NCBI GenBank assembly: GCA_001692895.1
Contig: KV748187.1
Location: forward strand, 488,044-552,043
Reading direction: 5' to 3'
Length of the DNA stretch: 64,000 nucleotides
DNA from: Cenococcum geophilum 1.58
Lineage: Eukaryota; Ascomycota; Dothideomycetes; Gloniales; Gloniaceae
Shown: piece by piece, positions 32,936 to 44,954 of the stretch
Layout of the letters: every line of letters begins with the position of its first letter
Position numbering within the stretch: position 1 is the stretch's first letter
Made by a program: the position numbers and the translations under genes
Notes under the pieces: generated by a model
Told to the model about the DNA's origin: nothing
The model's input: only the letters and a program-made list of their open reading frames with translations
Database searches by the model: none

Positions 32936-35835
32936 CTATCTTTGTTAATCTCTTCTATATAGACCTTCTTAATTACGTAGTTTTCCTTGAATTTTAGGAT
33001 TTTTAATGCGTAGTTATTGCAAAGCTTTTTAAATCTAATTCTAGGAGGAGGAATAGAGGCTTNAATCTCTACAGCTTGGCTAGGAGATCCTCTAAACGCT
33101 CCTAGAACTAGTTTTAGGGCCTCGTTTTATAGAGATTGGTACCTATCTAGTAGGTAGTCTCTAGATTTGCTTTTCCACCAGCATTATACACCGTAGTCTG
33201 CTATAGTGGTAACGCAAGCTATATAGAGCTATCGTAGGGCTTGTAGAGATAGACCTCTTTATATATTACCTAGTCTTCTAATTAAATAGAAGGCTGTTTT
33301 TACTTTAGAGATTTGTATTTCTATATATTGTTTAAAAGTAAGCTTAGAGTNTAAAAATACCCCTAACCACCTAACTAGGGGTTTAGGAGATATTTCTACG
33401 TCTCCTAGCTTTAACCCTTCTTCTATAGTAGTGCGTTTACTATNGAAGTNTATAAGCTNTNTTTTNCTAANNTNNAAACTAATANCAGCTTCCTTNGCTT
33501 TAGANATTAGCTCTAGCGCTATTCTCTCTAGCTTTTTACAATTAGACTTGGCTAAATTTGAGGTAACCGTAATTGCAAAATCGTCTATATAGCTAAGAGA
33601 GTAGGCTCCTTCTGTCTGTATGCTGCAGATATTGCGTATATATAGTAGAAATAAAATAGGGGATATAGGCGATCCCTGTGGTATCCCTGTTTCTAGTTCT
33701 ACTTTTTCTTATATTTGCCCATTAAAGGAAAGCTGTAGCTTTCTATTGCTAAGGAAAGTAGCTACCCATTGTNTAAACGCTATAGGTAGTCCTAGTTCCT
33801 TACAGATAGATAAAAGCTGGTTTTTAGAGACATGGTCAAAAGCCCCTCTTACGTCTAGGAATAACGTAGTGGCTATCCTTTGTCTAGCTTTTTTCCTACT
33901 ATTTTTAGATTGGATATTATTTAGAAGTAATAAGACTGCGTCTATTACAGACCGCTGTCTTCTTCCTCCTAGTTAAGAATCTTAAAGTAAGCTAGTAGTA
34001 CTAGCTAGATATCCTAATCTAGTAGCAAAGATCTTTTCTAAAGTCTTTCCTAGGCAGTTTAGTAAGGAGATAGGTCTATAGGACTTTGGTAAGGAATAGT
34101 CCTCCTTATTTGCTTTAGGGAGAATAACTCCTCAAGCTTTTCTCTAGACCTTTAGCTGATAGCCTAGGATAAACAAAATCCTATAGATTCTATATAGAAG
34201 ATCTTCTATAGTAGGGTAGGCCTTTTATAGAATTGTAAAAGATATCCCATCTGGTCCTGGAGCCTTTTTATTAGAGCTAGAGAAAATTACTTGTTTGACT
34301 TCTATTTTCTCTAGTTCTGGCCATTCCCATTTATTGTCTATTATATAGTCCTTCCACTCTATAGGGCCAGTAAAAAGGGGGGGTTTAGGGAATAGAGTAG
34401 TTGTAAAAGCTTTGCACTGGTCCTTAAAGCTTTTTACTAGTCTAGTAGTCCCGTCTTTGCTATACTGTAGACTAAGGATTATTCGCAATGTTCTCTCCTT
34501 TGTATATTTTAGGGCAGTAAAGACTTCCTTTCCTTATGATTTTTCTAGGAAGCTATTCCAGCAGCTAGTCTTGGCTTCTCTTATTGCGTGGAAGTATTAA
34601 TTTTTGGCTTCTTTATAGGCTTCTAGTCTAGAACTTCTAGTAGGTTGTTCTTCTTAAAGTCTTCCTAGTTTTGCCATTTTTTGTCTTTTCTTTAGAAGCT
34701 CTTTATTCCACCATGGTTTAGAGAATTCACAGGTTCTAGATTTAGGGATAGCTTTCTCTGCTGCTAGCTTTATACCTCTAATAAGATCTATTACTAGATT
34801 ATCTACTAGTGTACTTAAGCTTCTATCCCTAGGTCTATAGGAATCTTCTAGAGAGGCTAGGGGACCTTTTTCTCCTATCTCTATATAGGGGTTTTCTCCT
34901 ACTAGTTCTTCTAGTACTAAAAGTTTCGCTTCTAGTTCTAGCTCTAGAACTTGCTCTTTTAAAGAGGTAGAGAAAAGCTCCCAGTTTACCTTTTTTATAG
35001 AGAAAGGAGTTTCTTAAAGAGGGTTTAGGTATCTTTGCATCTCTCTAGTAAATAAAGAGAATGCTATAGTCTTATAATCAGATCCTGTTTCTTCTATTAT
35101 AGTTAAATTATCCCAGGTATTTTCTTAGAAGTTTCCTGAGTAGAAGGCTAGGTCTATAATAGACTTTTCCCTTATATTGGATCTATGGAAGGTCCCTTCC
35201 TATTCGTCTGAATTTAGTAGTTAGTAGTTATATTTGTCTAGCCAGTCTACTAGTTCTTTAGCCTCCCTAGTTGGGTTCCTAGCTAGCGCGTTCCACCGTT
35301 TATAGTGTAGGTTATAGTCTCCTATTAGTATAAAAGGGAGATCTATTTCCAGTTCTAGAATGGCCCTAGAGATAGTAGTTATACTACTTCTTTAGGTTCT
35401 AGAGTTTTCGTCCAGTTGTCTCTCATTATAGATGTTAAATAGTAGAAATCTTTCAAGTTGGCCATAGATTTCTAATACTATAATATCTGTATCTTTGCAG
35501 ATATCCTCCCTATTTCTATATTGTAGAATACTAGAAATAGTTTTCCTTATATAGATAGCTACTCTAGGTCGAATAGCTAGATTACTAGGGAGGATTAGGT
35601 TAAATGCAGGATATAAAATAGAAAAGTAGGATTCTTTTTATCTATCTTTCCAGGTACTAGGCTCTTATACTAGAATAATATCTGTTTTTTTCCTAAATCC
35701 TATTTCTAGTAGGGTTTGCTATACTTCTTGTCTTTTTCCTACATTATGTTGTATAAAGGAGATTTCTCCCCTAGTTTTAGAAACTAGAGAGATCTCTTCT
35801 TCTTCCTATATAGAACCTTCTAAGCTTATACTCAT
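32936..35835 (-). pseudogene. Minus LINE ORF2, 5' part: endonuclease and reverse transcriptase
   Basis: The ATG at 35835 starts MSISLEGSI close to the ORF1 end. The endonuclease (about 35790-34900) has ISFIQHNVGKRQEV, ILVQEPSTW, GDYNLHYKRWN and a C-terminal DHS-like region. RT (about 34300-33400) has APGPDGISF, LFLDVRGAFDHVS, TGIPQGSPISPILF and an intact SYIDDFAI box near 33590. Only about fifteen stops, mostly at Gln/Trp positions, interrupt some 850 codons, so this is the best-preserved gene in the window. It continues after the inner LINE at 27235. Ns at 33063, 33351, 33444-33505 and 33773 hide single codons. Confidence 0.9.
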
Positions 35836-35844
35836 TGGTATACT

Positions 35845-37387
35845 AACTTAGCTGCTTTAAGAGACTCGCAGTCTTTGCTATTAGCAAAGTGATTTTCTTT
35901 ACAATTGCTGCAAAGAGGGGTAGTATGCTCGCAAGGTTTTCCTATTATATTGTAAGTGGAACAGGAGTGGTCCTTAGATAAATATGCCGCTGCACAAAAT
36001 CGATAGGCCTTGGTAGAGCATCTATCTCCTATATGGCCAAATTTTTGGCAACTTGTACACTGTGTAGTAGGAGAGACTTTTAGGTATTTAACTACCTTAA
36101 CAGCTACCCCTGCAATTAGGATTTCCTTCTACTTAAGGATTTCCTGTCTTTTCTCCTTATTTTCTATAGCAAAGACTATAGAGCCAAACCTAGTTTGTGG
36201 ATTATATCTCTTTTCCCTAGATAAGATCCATCTAGGTAATCCCTGTATTCTAATAGGATTAAAAGTCTCTATTTCTTCTTTCAGAAGTTTAGAGCCTCCT
36301 TCTCCTAGGAAAGGGGAGATAGGGACGCCGTGAGCTACTACCTAAGCCCAGGGCTCTAGTTTTTGTTCCCTTTTAAAAGAGAAGCAATTGGACCAGATTT
36401 CCTTATATTTAACTAAATACTCTGCATTGTATTCTTCTGTAGTTATAAGGAAAATATTCTGCTTTTCTCTAGTTCTAGCTATAGTAGCTATTACTAGCTT
36501 CTCTATTTGCAGTTTGGATGTAAATAGTTGATTAACTTGATTTCATAGAGAGAAGACATCTAGAGGCTGGTCCTTTTAGTCTGTAACTAGGACTAGTCTC
36601 CTTTCTTATAACTGCTTCTTTTTTCCTCTAGTAGAGGTAGAGCTAGTAGAACTAGCAGGGGGAGATAAGGAGGGAGGGGGAGAGGAAGAGGTAGTAGAGG
36701 AAGAGGTAGTAGAAGAAGAAGGAGCAAAAGTAGAAGAAGAGAGGCCCTTCTTTAGCTTCTCTGCGTAGGTTGCGTTTTTAGGGCTACCTCCTTACGGAGA
36801 GCTCTTACTTCTTCTACTAGTCCTTTTAGGATATCTCTTTCCTTTCTTTCCTTTTCTTTTGTAAAGGGATTTTCTCCTACTAGGACACTCTGTACGTAGT
36901 CCCCTAGTAATTTAACTTGCTCTTTTTCTTCTTTTTCTTCTTTTAGCCCTATATAGGCCTGGTTTAGGTTATATAGAGCCATTTATAGGTGCTGTTTTGG
37001 AGAAGAGGTAGAGGAAGGTATACTAGCCGAAATAGGCTTAGGTATTAGTAGCCTTCTTCTTTGGTTTTGGTTCTCTTTTCTATTTTTAGAAGAAGATTGC
37101 CTTCTTTTCCTTCTGTTCTCTTTCTCTACGTCCTCCCTAGATGGGCAGGGAGAGGGCGGGAGAGAAGAGAAAGAGGAGGTAGGTGAGGTAGGTAAGGTAG
37201 CTAAGAGTTCGTCCTCGCTTGTCTCTATAGTGTCTTTACCTTTAGAAGGCTTAGTAGCCTAAGGTTCTCCTATCCCAAATAGGCTAGAGTAAGAGGGGAA
37301 AAGGAAAGTAAGTTCCTTATTACTTGTCTCTGTATTATTGTCTTTAGGAGGTTTTTTAGGCTTAGTAGCCTAAGGATTCTTTGACAT
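35845..37387 (-). pseudogene. Minus LINE ORF1 with CCHC zinc fingers
   Basis: The ATG at 37387 opens MSKNP followed by a stop at a CAG-type codon and the repeated motif ATKP. A Ser/Pro-rich N-terminus and a basic stretch (RRKRRQ) come next. Then, near 36982-36752, there is an uninterrupted predicted coiled coil beginning MALYNLNQAYIGLKEEKEEK, rich in Glu/Lys. Near 36055-35870 are three Cys/His knuckles: CTSCQKFGHIGDRC, CAAAYLSKDHSC and CSNCKENHFANSKDC, all with their ligands intact. ORF1 proteins coat the LINE RNA. Few stops interrupt the frame. The end overlaps or nearly touches ORF2. Confidence 0.8.
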
Positions 37388-38070
37388 TTTATAGGGGGGT
37401 TTCCTAGTTTTTTCAGTAGATAATAACCTCCTTAGGTCTCTTATCTCCTAGTCCCAGAGGTGAAAAACTAGGCAAAAAGCCTTGCTAGTTTTTACTATCC
37501 TTTTTTACCTTTTCTCCTTACTAATCCTACTAGAGGATTTCTAGGGAGACTAGGCTAGAAGGTAGTAGAAAAACTAGCTAAAAAAGACTAGCGTAGTTAT
37601 TTTCTTTTCCTTTTAGAAGTAGAAAAAACTACTAAAAAAAAAGGACTTATTAGGCTTTTGCTAGCAGAAAAGCCCTAAANGCAATCCTCCTCTTACTAAG
37701 GAAAGTCTGACTAAAAGAGATATAGAAAAGTACCTACACCCCCTATTTTATTAGGCTTTTACTTTCTATAGAAGAAAAACCTAGGAAAAGTCTATATTTT
37801 GTAGTTTTGGTATTAATAGTGGTAGTAGTAGTAGTAGTTTTGGTGTTCTTGTCCGTGCTTTGCTTATACGCTAGGACCCCTTTTGCCAAGGCCTCTGTCG
37901 CAGAACAAAGGGGGTAATGAGGGGAACAAGTCTACCTCTAGCTCGCTAGGTAGGCAGAATTAGGTCTTAGGAGTTAGGAAAACGATAGTTTTTGATGGTA
38001 AGATGGGTATGCGTAAGTTTGGAAGTGCGGCGCTACCTTTTGGTAAGGTTGCATGTGCGGTAAAGGTTTT
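37388..38070 (-). other. 5' untranslated region of the minus LINE
   Basis: About 680 bp between the 12-bp duplication and the ORF1 start. It holds a GTA-type trinucleotide repeat near 37810-37840, and its outermost 250 bases are CpA- and GC-richer. This is where the internal promoter of a LINE would lie, but I see no specific motif. Confidence 0.5.
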
Positions 38071-38082
38071 GAGAGCATTCTT
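38071..38082. repeat. 12-bp target duplication of the minus-strand LINE, right
   Basis: GAGAGCATTCTT, identical to 25772-25783. Gypsy-A RNase H continues directly after it. Confidence 0.9.
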
Positions 38083-39770
38083 ATAAGGCGCAGAAAAACC
38101 ATTTATAATTAAAATGGGTTATAAGAACCTAATGGGGTTCCTAATAATAAAAGAACTTAATTAAAAATAGGTTAGATAGGCGGAAATACTCGCAGAATAC
38201 TATTTTAAGATTTAGTATACTAAAGGAACTNANAATATAAGAGNANANGNACTTAGCANAAANGCTAAACTATANAATAATAANANGNTATTAGGAGCAA
38301 TGCTACNCAGAGATAAGGATAGATGGATTAGATATAATTACCCTAAACTAGTAGTAACTTAAGAGGATAATAAACTAGAAAGAGTCTATAAGATATTAAA
38401 GAGCTTTTAGGTATAAAGAATTCTAAAAGTATAACTAGAAGATCTATAGGTGGATATATACAAAAATTAAAAAGTAAAGTATATTCTAAAAAGTATAGCA
38501 GAGCATTTTATGGAAGATTTCTATAAGGGAATAACTTAAGGACATAACGGAGCAATAGGCTTAGTGTTAAGACTTTAAGAAGAATATATTATTAATAGAA
38601 TCTAGAATATTATAAGAAAAGTAATAAAGAAATATCTAAATTGCTAAAGGAATAAACTAATAAGGCATAAGCTATACAGAGGGCTATAACCTATTAAAAT
38701 ACCAGAAAGACTATAGGAGGTTATATTATAGGACTTTATTATTAAGTTACTAAAGTTAAGAGATCCTATTACTGGATAAGAGTATAATGTAATCTTAGTA
38801 ATAGTAAATAAGTTAACTAAGTAAGGCTACTTTATAGCATGCACGGAAGAAATCTTAGCGGAAGATATTACTAGAATCTATATTAAAGAAGTGTTTATAA
38901 GATATAGAGCACTAAGTAAAATTATATTAAATAGAGATCTAAGATTTATAGCAGTATTCTAGGAAGTGTTCTTAGCGGAGTAAGGAGTTTAAGTAGTAAC
39001 TTCTACCGTATATTATCCGCAGACAGACGGTTAAACGGAAAGATTAAATTAGACGCTAGAATAGTATCTAAGGTATTATATTAATTATATATAGAATAAT
39101 TAGGTATTATTATTACTAGTTATATAGTTTATATACAATATAACACCACAGAAAGGAATAGGTATATTACTATTTAAGGCAAATTATAGATATAAGCTAA
39201 GAATATCGTTATTACTATAACAAGTAAAGAAAATAAGTAGTACAGCTAAAGAAAGGATAAAGATACTAATAAATCTTTATACAGACCTTATGGAATTAGT
39301 AAAAAGGGTATAAGAAAAAATAAAAAGGTACTATAATGCTAAGAGATCTAAGGGACTAGATCTTAAGGAGGGAGATAAAGTATAGCTACTATATAAAAAT
39401 TTCAAGAGTTAATGACTAAGTAAGAAGTTAAACCACGTTAGACTAGGACCTTTTAAAATTATATAGAGAATTTCACCAGTTACGTTTAAGTTAAACCTAC
39501 TAGCTAAGATAAAGATCTACCCTATATAGCATATTGTAATACTAGAACTAGTATATAGAAATATTAAGCCACTAGTTTATAAGGTAGACATATATAGAGG
39601 ATAAAAGGAAGATAAATGGTAAGTTTTAAAGATTATTAGTTATAAGGACATTAATAATAAAACATAGTATAAGGTTAAGTGGATAGGCTATAATAAGACT
39701 ACCTAGAAGCTACTAGAGAATCTAAAAAACGCTATAAGAAAGGTATAGGAGTATCGGAAGAAACTAGGTT
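38083..39770 (+). pseudogene. Gypsy-A copy 2 RNase H end, integrase and chromodomain
   Basis: The frame resumes with KMGYKNLMGFLIIKELN and AEILAEYYFKI-YTKGT (N cluster at 38231-38308). The integrase finger lies near 38500-38690. In the core, NRDLRF replaces the family DRDPRF near 38930 (Asp to Asn), and YYPQTDG is intact near 39010. The chromodomain at about 39608-39760 is clear: VLKIISYKDI, YKVKWIGYNKTT, then LLENLKNA. It would direct integration towards heterochromatin. Confidence 0.85.
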
Positions 39771-39794
39771 AGGTAACATTAATAAAGAAGGATT

Positions 39795-40150
39795 GCTAAA
39801 GAATAAGTTACTTAAGGGGGACCTAAGAAGAGCAGTTGCCGAACTACTTAGATCTATTTCCTTCTTAGTTAGAAGAGAATTTATTCTTTTATTGCCAAGT
39901 TTCTATAAACCTTATTATATAAATTTCTACTCCTTAGAACAAACCTTCTTATAAACCTTCTTAAGACGGAGTAACTAAGCGGACGCCGCGATATAAGCCT
40001 TTAGGGCCTTCTACTCTACATTATAAGAACGCTCTAGCTTAGTAAGAGCCTAAGATAGCTTACTATTAAGATAAGCAGTAGTAGATTAAACACAAGACCC
40101 TAAGATAGATTAATTAGGGAATTAGATAACTATTAAGGATAATAAAACGC
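39795..40150 (-). pseudogene. Antisense accessory frame in the 3' part of Gypsy-A copy 2
   Basis: Between the chromodomain and the 3' LTR, the minus strand reads as a protein of about 110 codons with stops only where Gln would be: QALTKLERSYNVE, LLRLKKVYKKVCSKE, KFI-QGLQKLGNK, then INSLLTKKEIDL. It is Lys/Leu/Gln-rich and probably a coiled coil. A clear homologue lies at the same place and strand in copy 1 (44240-44620). I do not recognise the family. Because the protein is conserved between diverged copies, I infer a real antisense gene carried by this element. Confidence 0.55.
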
Positions 40151-40491
40151 GTATATTTAGTATTAGACGTAAAGCGAACATTATAGGACGAATAAATATT
40201 CGCTTTAGTGCACTCCAAATAAAAGGACGGTTGTTAAGAGGATAGACTTACTAACGTAACGCAAACTAACCCCTCTTTTGCATAACGAGAATACGGAGAT
40301 AGTATAATTTCACTAAGTAATAATATTGCAGCAACGGTGCGGGCACGACGTTAGGCGTGTAAAGAAGAAGAAACTTTAGGTATAATAAGCAACGATATTA
40401 ACTAAATTAATTAGACGGATATTACACCTCTAGTAAACAACTTAGAGATATTAAGTATCTTTAAGGACGAAAATAGGAAGGAGGGAGATAG

Positions 40492-40913
40492 TATTATAAA
40501 CGCTTTAAGTACAATATTATAACTACTAGGAGAGGAGTTGGAAGCAGCTAGTTAGTTAATTAAGGCATAGTTTAGAATGGAGCCAATAAAACTATATAAT
40601 AAGGAATAGTAACTAAGGTTATATAACGTGCTATATATTAAATAAGAGGAATAAGAGGAACTTATATACCTTATATATAAGACGTACTTCACATATAAAG
40701 AGGATTTCTTAGAAGTACGGTTATATATTTAAAGGACCATAGTTCCTACCTAGATAGTTCTTCTCTCTTTATAGTAAATCTTAGAATATAATTGGAGTTA
40801 ATCTATTAGGCAACTACTCCACTAGTTATTATTACGTTATTAACTTCTTATTTACCTATATACCTAGCCCATTAATAAGTCCACCGTGGTTCCTGCTATA
40901 AGGCTTCGTTATG
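40492..40913 (+). repeat. Gypsy-A copy 2, 3' LTR
   Basis: 422 bp, the same length as the 5' LTR, preceded by the purine tract ggaaggagggagatag. It is followed by ATAAT at 40914-40918. Confidence 0.9.
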
Positions 40914-40918
40914 ATAAT

Positions 40919-43900
40919 AGACTAAGATAGTATAGTACTAAGTTAGAGCGATATATAAGAAAACTAAGAAAGGGTTATTTTATATACTAAAAAGATACTA
41001 TAAATATGGTAAAAAATTATAGAGCCTAGAAAGTAAAAAGCTATTAAAGTATATAGTATAAGACAATAAAATAGAATTAGAACTATAAATAAGTCTAAAG
41101 TTCTTTCTAATCTATAGGCTAACTAGGGGGGTGGGGTTAAGAGCACTTAAGGAGTTTATCTAAGAAAACCTATAAAAAGGATATTTAGTACTATTTATAC
41201 TAAAGAAGAACGAAAAGCTTAGGCTATATATTAACTATAAATAGTTAAATAGTATTACTAAAAAGGATAGGTATCCTTTANCCTTAATTAGCAAAATTTA
41301 GGATTAGATAGGTAATACGCAAATCTTTATAAAAATAGATCTAAGATGGGCGTACTACTAAATTAGGATTAAAGAGGGCGACAAATAAAAGGCAGCCTTT
41401 AGGTTAAAGGAAGGACTATATAAACTATTAGTTAACGTATTTCACTAGCGAATATCATAAACTACTAAGTGTCGCAAGTCAAAACTTACTAAAAATTAGA
41501 AAATTCATACCTTAATATCTTAACAACCACTTAATAATAAATTCTAATAATTTATATTTAGACTTTTATATACATTTTATAGCTTCTATTAAAGTTATAT
41601 AGTAATTAGTTTAGTAGTTATTAAGATATAGTAACTTAGCTTTTATTTAGCCCCAAAATTATAATATCTTAAAAACCACTTAACTAATTACTATATAACT
41701 TTAATAGAAGCTCTAAAGTGTATATAAAAGTCTAAATATAAATTATTAGAATTTATTATTAAGTAGTTGTTAAGATATTAAGGTATAAATTTTCTAATTT
41801 TTAGTAAGTTTTAACGTGCGACACTTAGTGGTTTATAATATTCGCTGGTGGAATACGTTATATAATTTAGACTTATAAACGCATTAGTAATATTTTAAAA
41901 ATAATTAATAGTATATTAGGAGAACACCTTAATAAGTTTATTATAGTTTACCTTAACGATATTATTATCTACTTAATAGGTAAGGAAGAATACAAGGAAT
42001 ATATTAAATAGGTTTTAAAGAGACTATAAGAAGAATAAATGCTAGTAGTAATTAAGAAATATAAGTTCTTTATAAGGAAAATAGATTTCGTTAAATTTAT
42101 TATAAAATTAGGTTATATTAGTATAGACTAAAAAAGATTAAAGCTATAATAAGTTAGTAAGAACTAGAAAATATAATATAGTTAAGGTTATTTTTAGGGG
42201 TTTGCAACTACTATAGAAGGTTTATAGTATAGTGGTTAAAGAATATTAAACCCTTTACTAGGCTTATAAAGAAAGAGAAACTATAGGTTTAGGAAGATAA
42301 ATAAAGGAGGTTGTTTAAGAAACTTAAGAAGTTATTTACCTAAGAGCTAATCCTTAAAATCTATTAACTAGGACTAGAGACGGTTATAAAAATAAATATA
42401 TTAGACTTTATACTAGGAGCATGCTTATTATAAAAGTGTAAAAATATATAGTATCTAGTAGTATATTATAGTTGGAAAATAACACTACTAGAGTTAAACT
42501 ATAATATTTATAATAAGAAGTTATTAGGTATAGTTATAGTACTTAAGAAATAGAGAGTATTATTATAAGGTATAGAGAAACTATTTAGAGTTAAAATGGA
42601 TTATAAGAACCTAATAAGGTTCCTAATAATAAAAGAACTTAATAGAAAATAAGTTAAATAGGTAAATTTTCCTAATGTAGAGATGCTTATAGAATACTAT
42701 TTTGAAATTTAGTATACTAAAGGCACTAAAAATATAAGAGTAAATATATTAAGTAGAAAAGCTAAACTATAAAATAATAAGAAACTATTAGGAGTAATAC
42801 TATATAGATAGTAATAAATTAATTAAATATAATTATCCTAAGATCGCAGTAACTTAAAAGTATAAACTACTAAAAAGTAACTAGACTAGAAGAATTTAGG
42901 AGGCGTAATCCAAAGACCTAAATATAGAATAGTATAAGAACTAAGAAGCAATATATGTACTAAGGAGTATTATAAAAGATTTTATTAAAAATTTTTATAA
43001 GGGAATAATATAAGGATATAATGGAGCTATAGGCTTAGCATTAAGACTCTAAGAGGAGTATATTATTAATAAAATCTAGGGCTTAGCAAGAGAAGTTATA
43101 AAAGAATAAGCTAATGAGGCATAAGCTATATAGGAAGTTATAACCTATTAAAGTACTAAGGCGTCTGTGGAAAACGATATTATAGGACTTTGTTATGAAG
43201 TTACTAAAGTTAAGAGATCCTATTACTAAATAGGAGCATAATATAATCCTTATAATAGTGGATAAGTTAACTAAGTAGGGCTACTTTATAGCATATATAG
43301 AAGAAATCTTAGCAGAAGATATTACTAAAATCTATATTAAAGAAGTATTTATAAGACACGGAGCACTAAGTAAAATTATATTAGATAGAGATTTAAGATT
43401 TATAGCAGCATTTTAGGAAGTATTCTTAGCGGAATAAGGAGTTAGAGTAGTAACTTTTACTATATATTACCCACAGACAAATAAATAAATAAAAAGATTA
43501 AATTAGATACTAAAGCAGTATCTAAGATATTATATTAACTATATATAAAATAATTAGATATCGTTATTACTAGTTATATAGTTTATATATAATGCGATAC
43601 CATAAGAAGGTATAGAGATATTACTATTTTAGGTAAATTATAGGTATAGGCCTAGAATATCGTTGTTACTATAATAAGTAAAGAAAATAAGTAGCATAGT
43701 AAAAGAAAAAATAGAAACTCTAATAAATCTTTATAAAGACCTCTATTTTATAATATAGATAATATAAAATAAAATAAAAAAGTATTATATTATTAAGAGA
43801 TTTAAGGGACCAGATCTAAAGGAGGGGGATAAAGTATAGCTATTATATAAAAAATTTATAAGTTAATAACTAAGTAAGAGGTTAGACCATATTAAACTAG

Positions 43901-44235
43901 GACTATTTAAAATTGTAGCTAAAGTTTTAGAAGTTATATATAGACTTAACTTACTAGCGAAAATAAAGATCTACCTTATATAGTATATTATAATACAAGA
44001 GCTAACGCATAGAGATATAAAGCTATTAGTTTATAAGGTAGACATATATAGAGGATAAGAAAGAAATAAGTAGTAGGTTTTAAAGATCGTAAATTATAAG
44101 GATATTAAGGATAAAATATAGTATAAAGTAAAGTAGATAGGTTATAATAAGACCACTTAAGAGCCACTATAGAACTTAAAAAAAGCTATAGGAAAGGTAT
44201 AGAAGTATTAGAGGAAAATGGGTTAGGTAATATTA
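40919..44235 (+). pseudogene. Gypsy-A copy 1 RT, RNase H, integrase, chromodomain relic
   Basis: RT begins near 40940 and is cut by the MITE at 41432. After the MITE it resumes with the box YLNDIIIY near 41949, where the first Asp is Asn by a G-to-A change. FLGVCNYYRRF is near 42195, RNase H at about 42360-42760, integrase at about 42960-43650 (YYPQTN in place of copy 2 YYPQTDG near 43470), and the chromodomain near 44070-44230. Stops are dense. One N lies at 41281. Confidence 0.8.
41435..41858. mobile_element. MITE copy 1 (424 bp, TA target duplication)
   Basis: A non-coding palindromic element with ends ACGTATTTC...GAATACGT, inserted in Gypsy-A RT. Copy 2 of the retroelement at about 25070-25085 gives the empty site (attagt-TA-tataa), proving a TA duplication at 41433-41434 and 41859-41860. 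The arms are about 205 bp each, and each is itself a hairpin: the word atatcttaacaaccactta occurs in alternating orientation four times. A central gcccc motif lies at about 41650. TA duplication and long inverted repeats suggest mobilisation by a Tc1/mariner-type transposase. Confidence 0.9.
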
Positions 44236-44239
44236 AAAA

Positions 44240-44620
44240 GGAGCTAAAAGTAAAGGGACTAGTTAAAGGCAATAGACGAGCCGGATTATCTAAGGAATCT
44301 ACTACTAGCGTATAAACTGTTTCCGCCTCTTTATAATTAAAAACCTTTTTAACCTCCTTAGCCTTAAGTTTAGAGAGACCTTATTCTATAAGACGTAACT
44401 CCTTTAAGCGTACCTTTTTATAAACCTTTATAAGATAGCTTAGTTAAGTATAAGTATTTATTTAAGCCTTTAGAGCCTAAGACGCTTTATTAGAGTAGCA
44501 TTAAACCTTAACTAGGGCCTTAGCTAGCTTATTCTCTAACTTTTTAGCCACTACTAATACGTAAGACTTTATAGTAGATTAGATAAGGAGCTAAACGGTT
44601 ATAAAGAATTACAAGACGTG
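44240..44620 (-). pseudogene. Antisense accessory frame in Gypsy-A copy 1
   Basis: The minus-strand reading gives VVAKKLENKLAKALVKV, ALKA-INTYT-LSYL, KVYKKVRLKELRLIE, GLSKLKAKEVKKVFNYKEA, with stops only at Gln-type positions. It aligns with the frame at 39795-40150 (KLE, ALKAYI, LKKVYKKV, QGLQKL, LLTKKE). The function is unknown; it looks like a coiled-coil protein. Confidence 0.55.
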
Positions 44621-44954
44621 TATATTTAGTATTAAAGATAGATTAAATATTATAGGATAATTATATATTCGCTCGCGTATACTTAGTATAAAAAGAAGGT
44701 TAGCGACTAAATAGAGCCGTAATTATAATATATATTAACTTCTTCTCTATATAATAAGAATAGGATAGTATAACTTTACTAAGTAAAAAAATTTATGTTA
44801 TTAGCTAATTATAACGGTTAGACATAGAAAATCTAATAGGAGGTATTAGAAGTAATAAAGGTTATTAAATTAAAAATAGAAATGCTATACCTCTAATAGA
44901 CGACTTAGAGATAAGAGATATCTTTAAGGATAAAGATAAAAAGGAGGGAGATAG

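Larger units (their letters stand above)
25784..38070 (-). mobile_element. Minus-strand LINE with EN, RT and RNase H, split by a second LINE
   Basis: A non-LTR retrotransposon in minus orientation: 5' end at 38070, ORF1 from 37387, ORF2 from 35835, and 3' end at 25784 with an A-rich tail (TTTTTA repeats on the plus strand). It is interrupted by the plus-strand LINE at 27246-32925; without that and one target copy it is about 6.6 kb. It has far fewer stops than its surroundings. The domain set (ORF1 with CCHC fingers; ORF2 with AP endonuclease, RT, RNase H and a Cys/His C-terminus) fits the fungal Tad1/I-like group. Confidence 0.9.
20785..40913 (+). mobile_element. Gypsy-A copy 2, full length, carrying nested LINEs
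   Basis: Both LTRs are 422 bp (20785-21206 and 40492-40913). The internal region runs gag, protease, RT and RNase H up to 25783. It then holds a 12.3-kb LINE insertion and continues from 38083 with the rest of RNase H, integrase, chromodomain and an antisense frame. Without the insertion the element is about 7.8 kb. The ATAAT duplication shows it inserted into another copy of its own family. Confidence 0.93.

Noticed and set aside
33620-33976. Open frame of 118 codons on the plus strand
   Set aside because: It lies opposite the RT domain of the minus-strand LINE, whose frame carries the conserved motifs (IPQGSP, YIDD). The plus-strand reading resembles nothing.
36010-36333. Open frame of 107 codons on the plus strand
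   Set aside because: It is antisense to the zinc-finger part of the minus LINE ORF1; the Cys/His pattern is on the minus strand.
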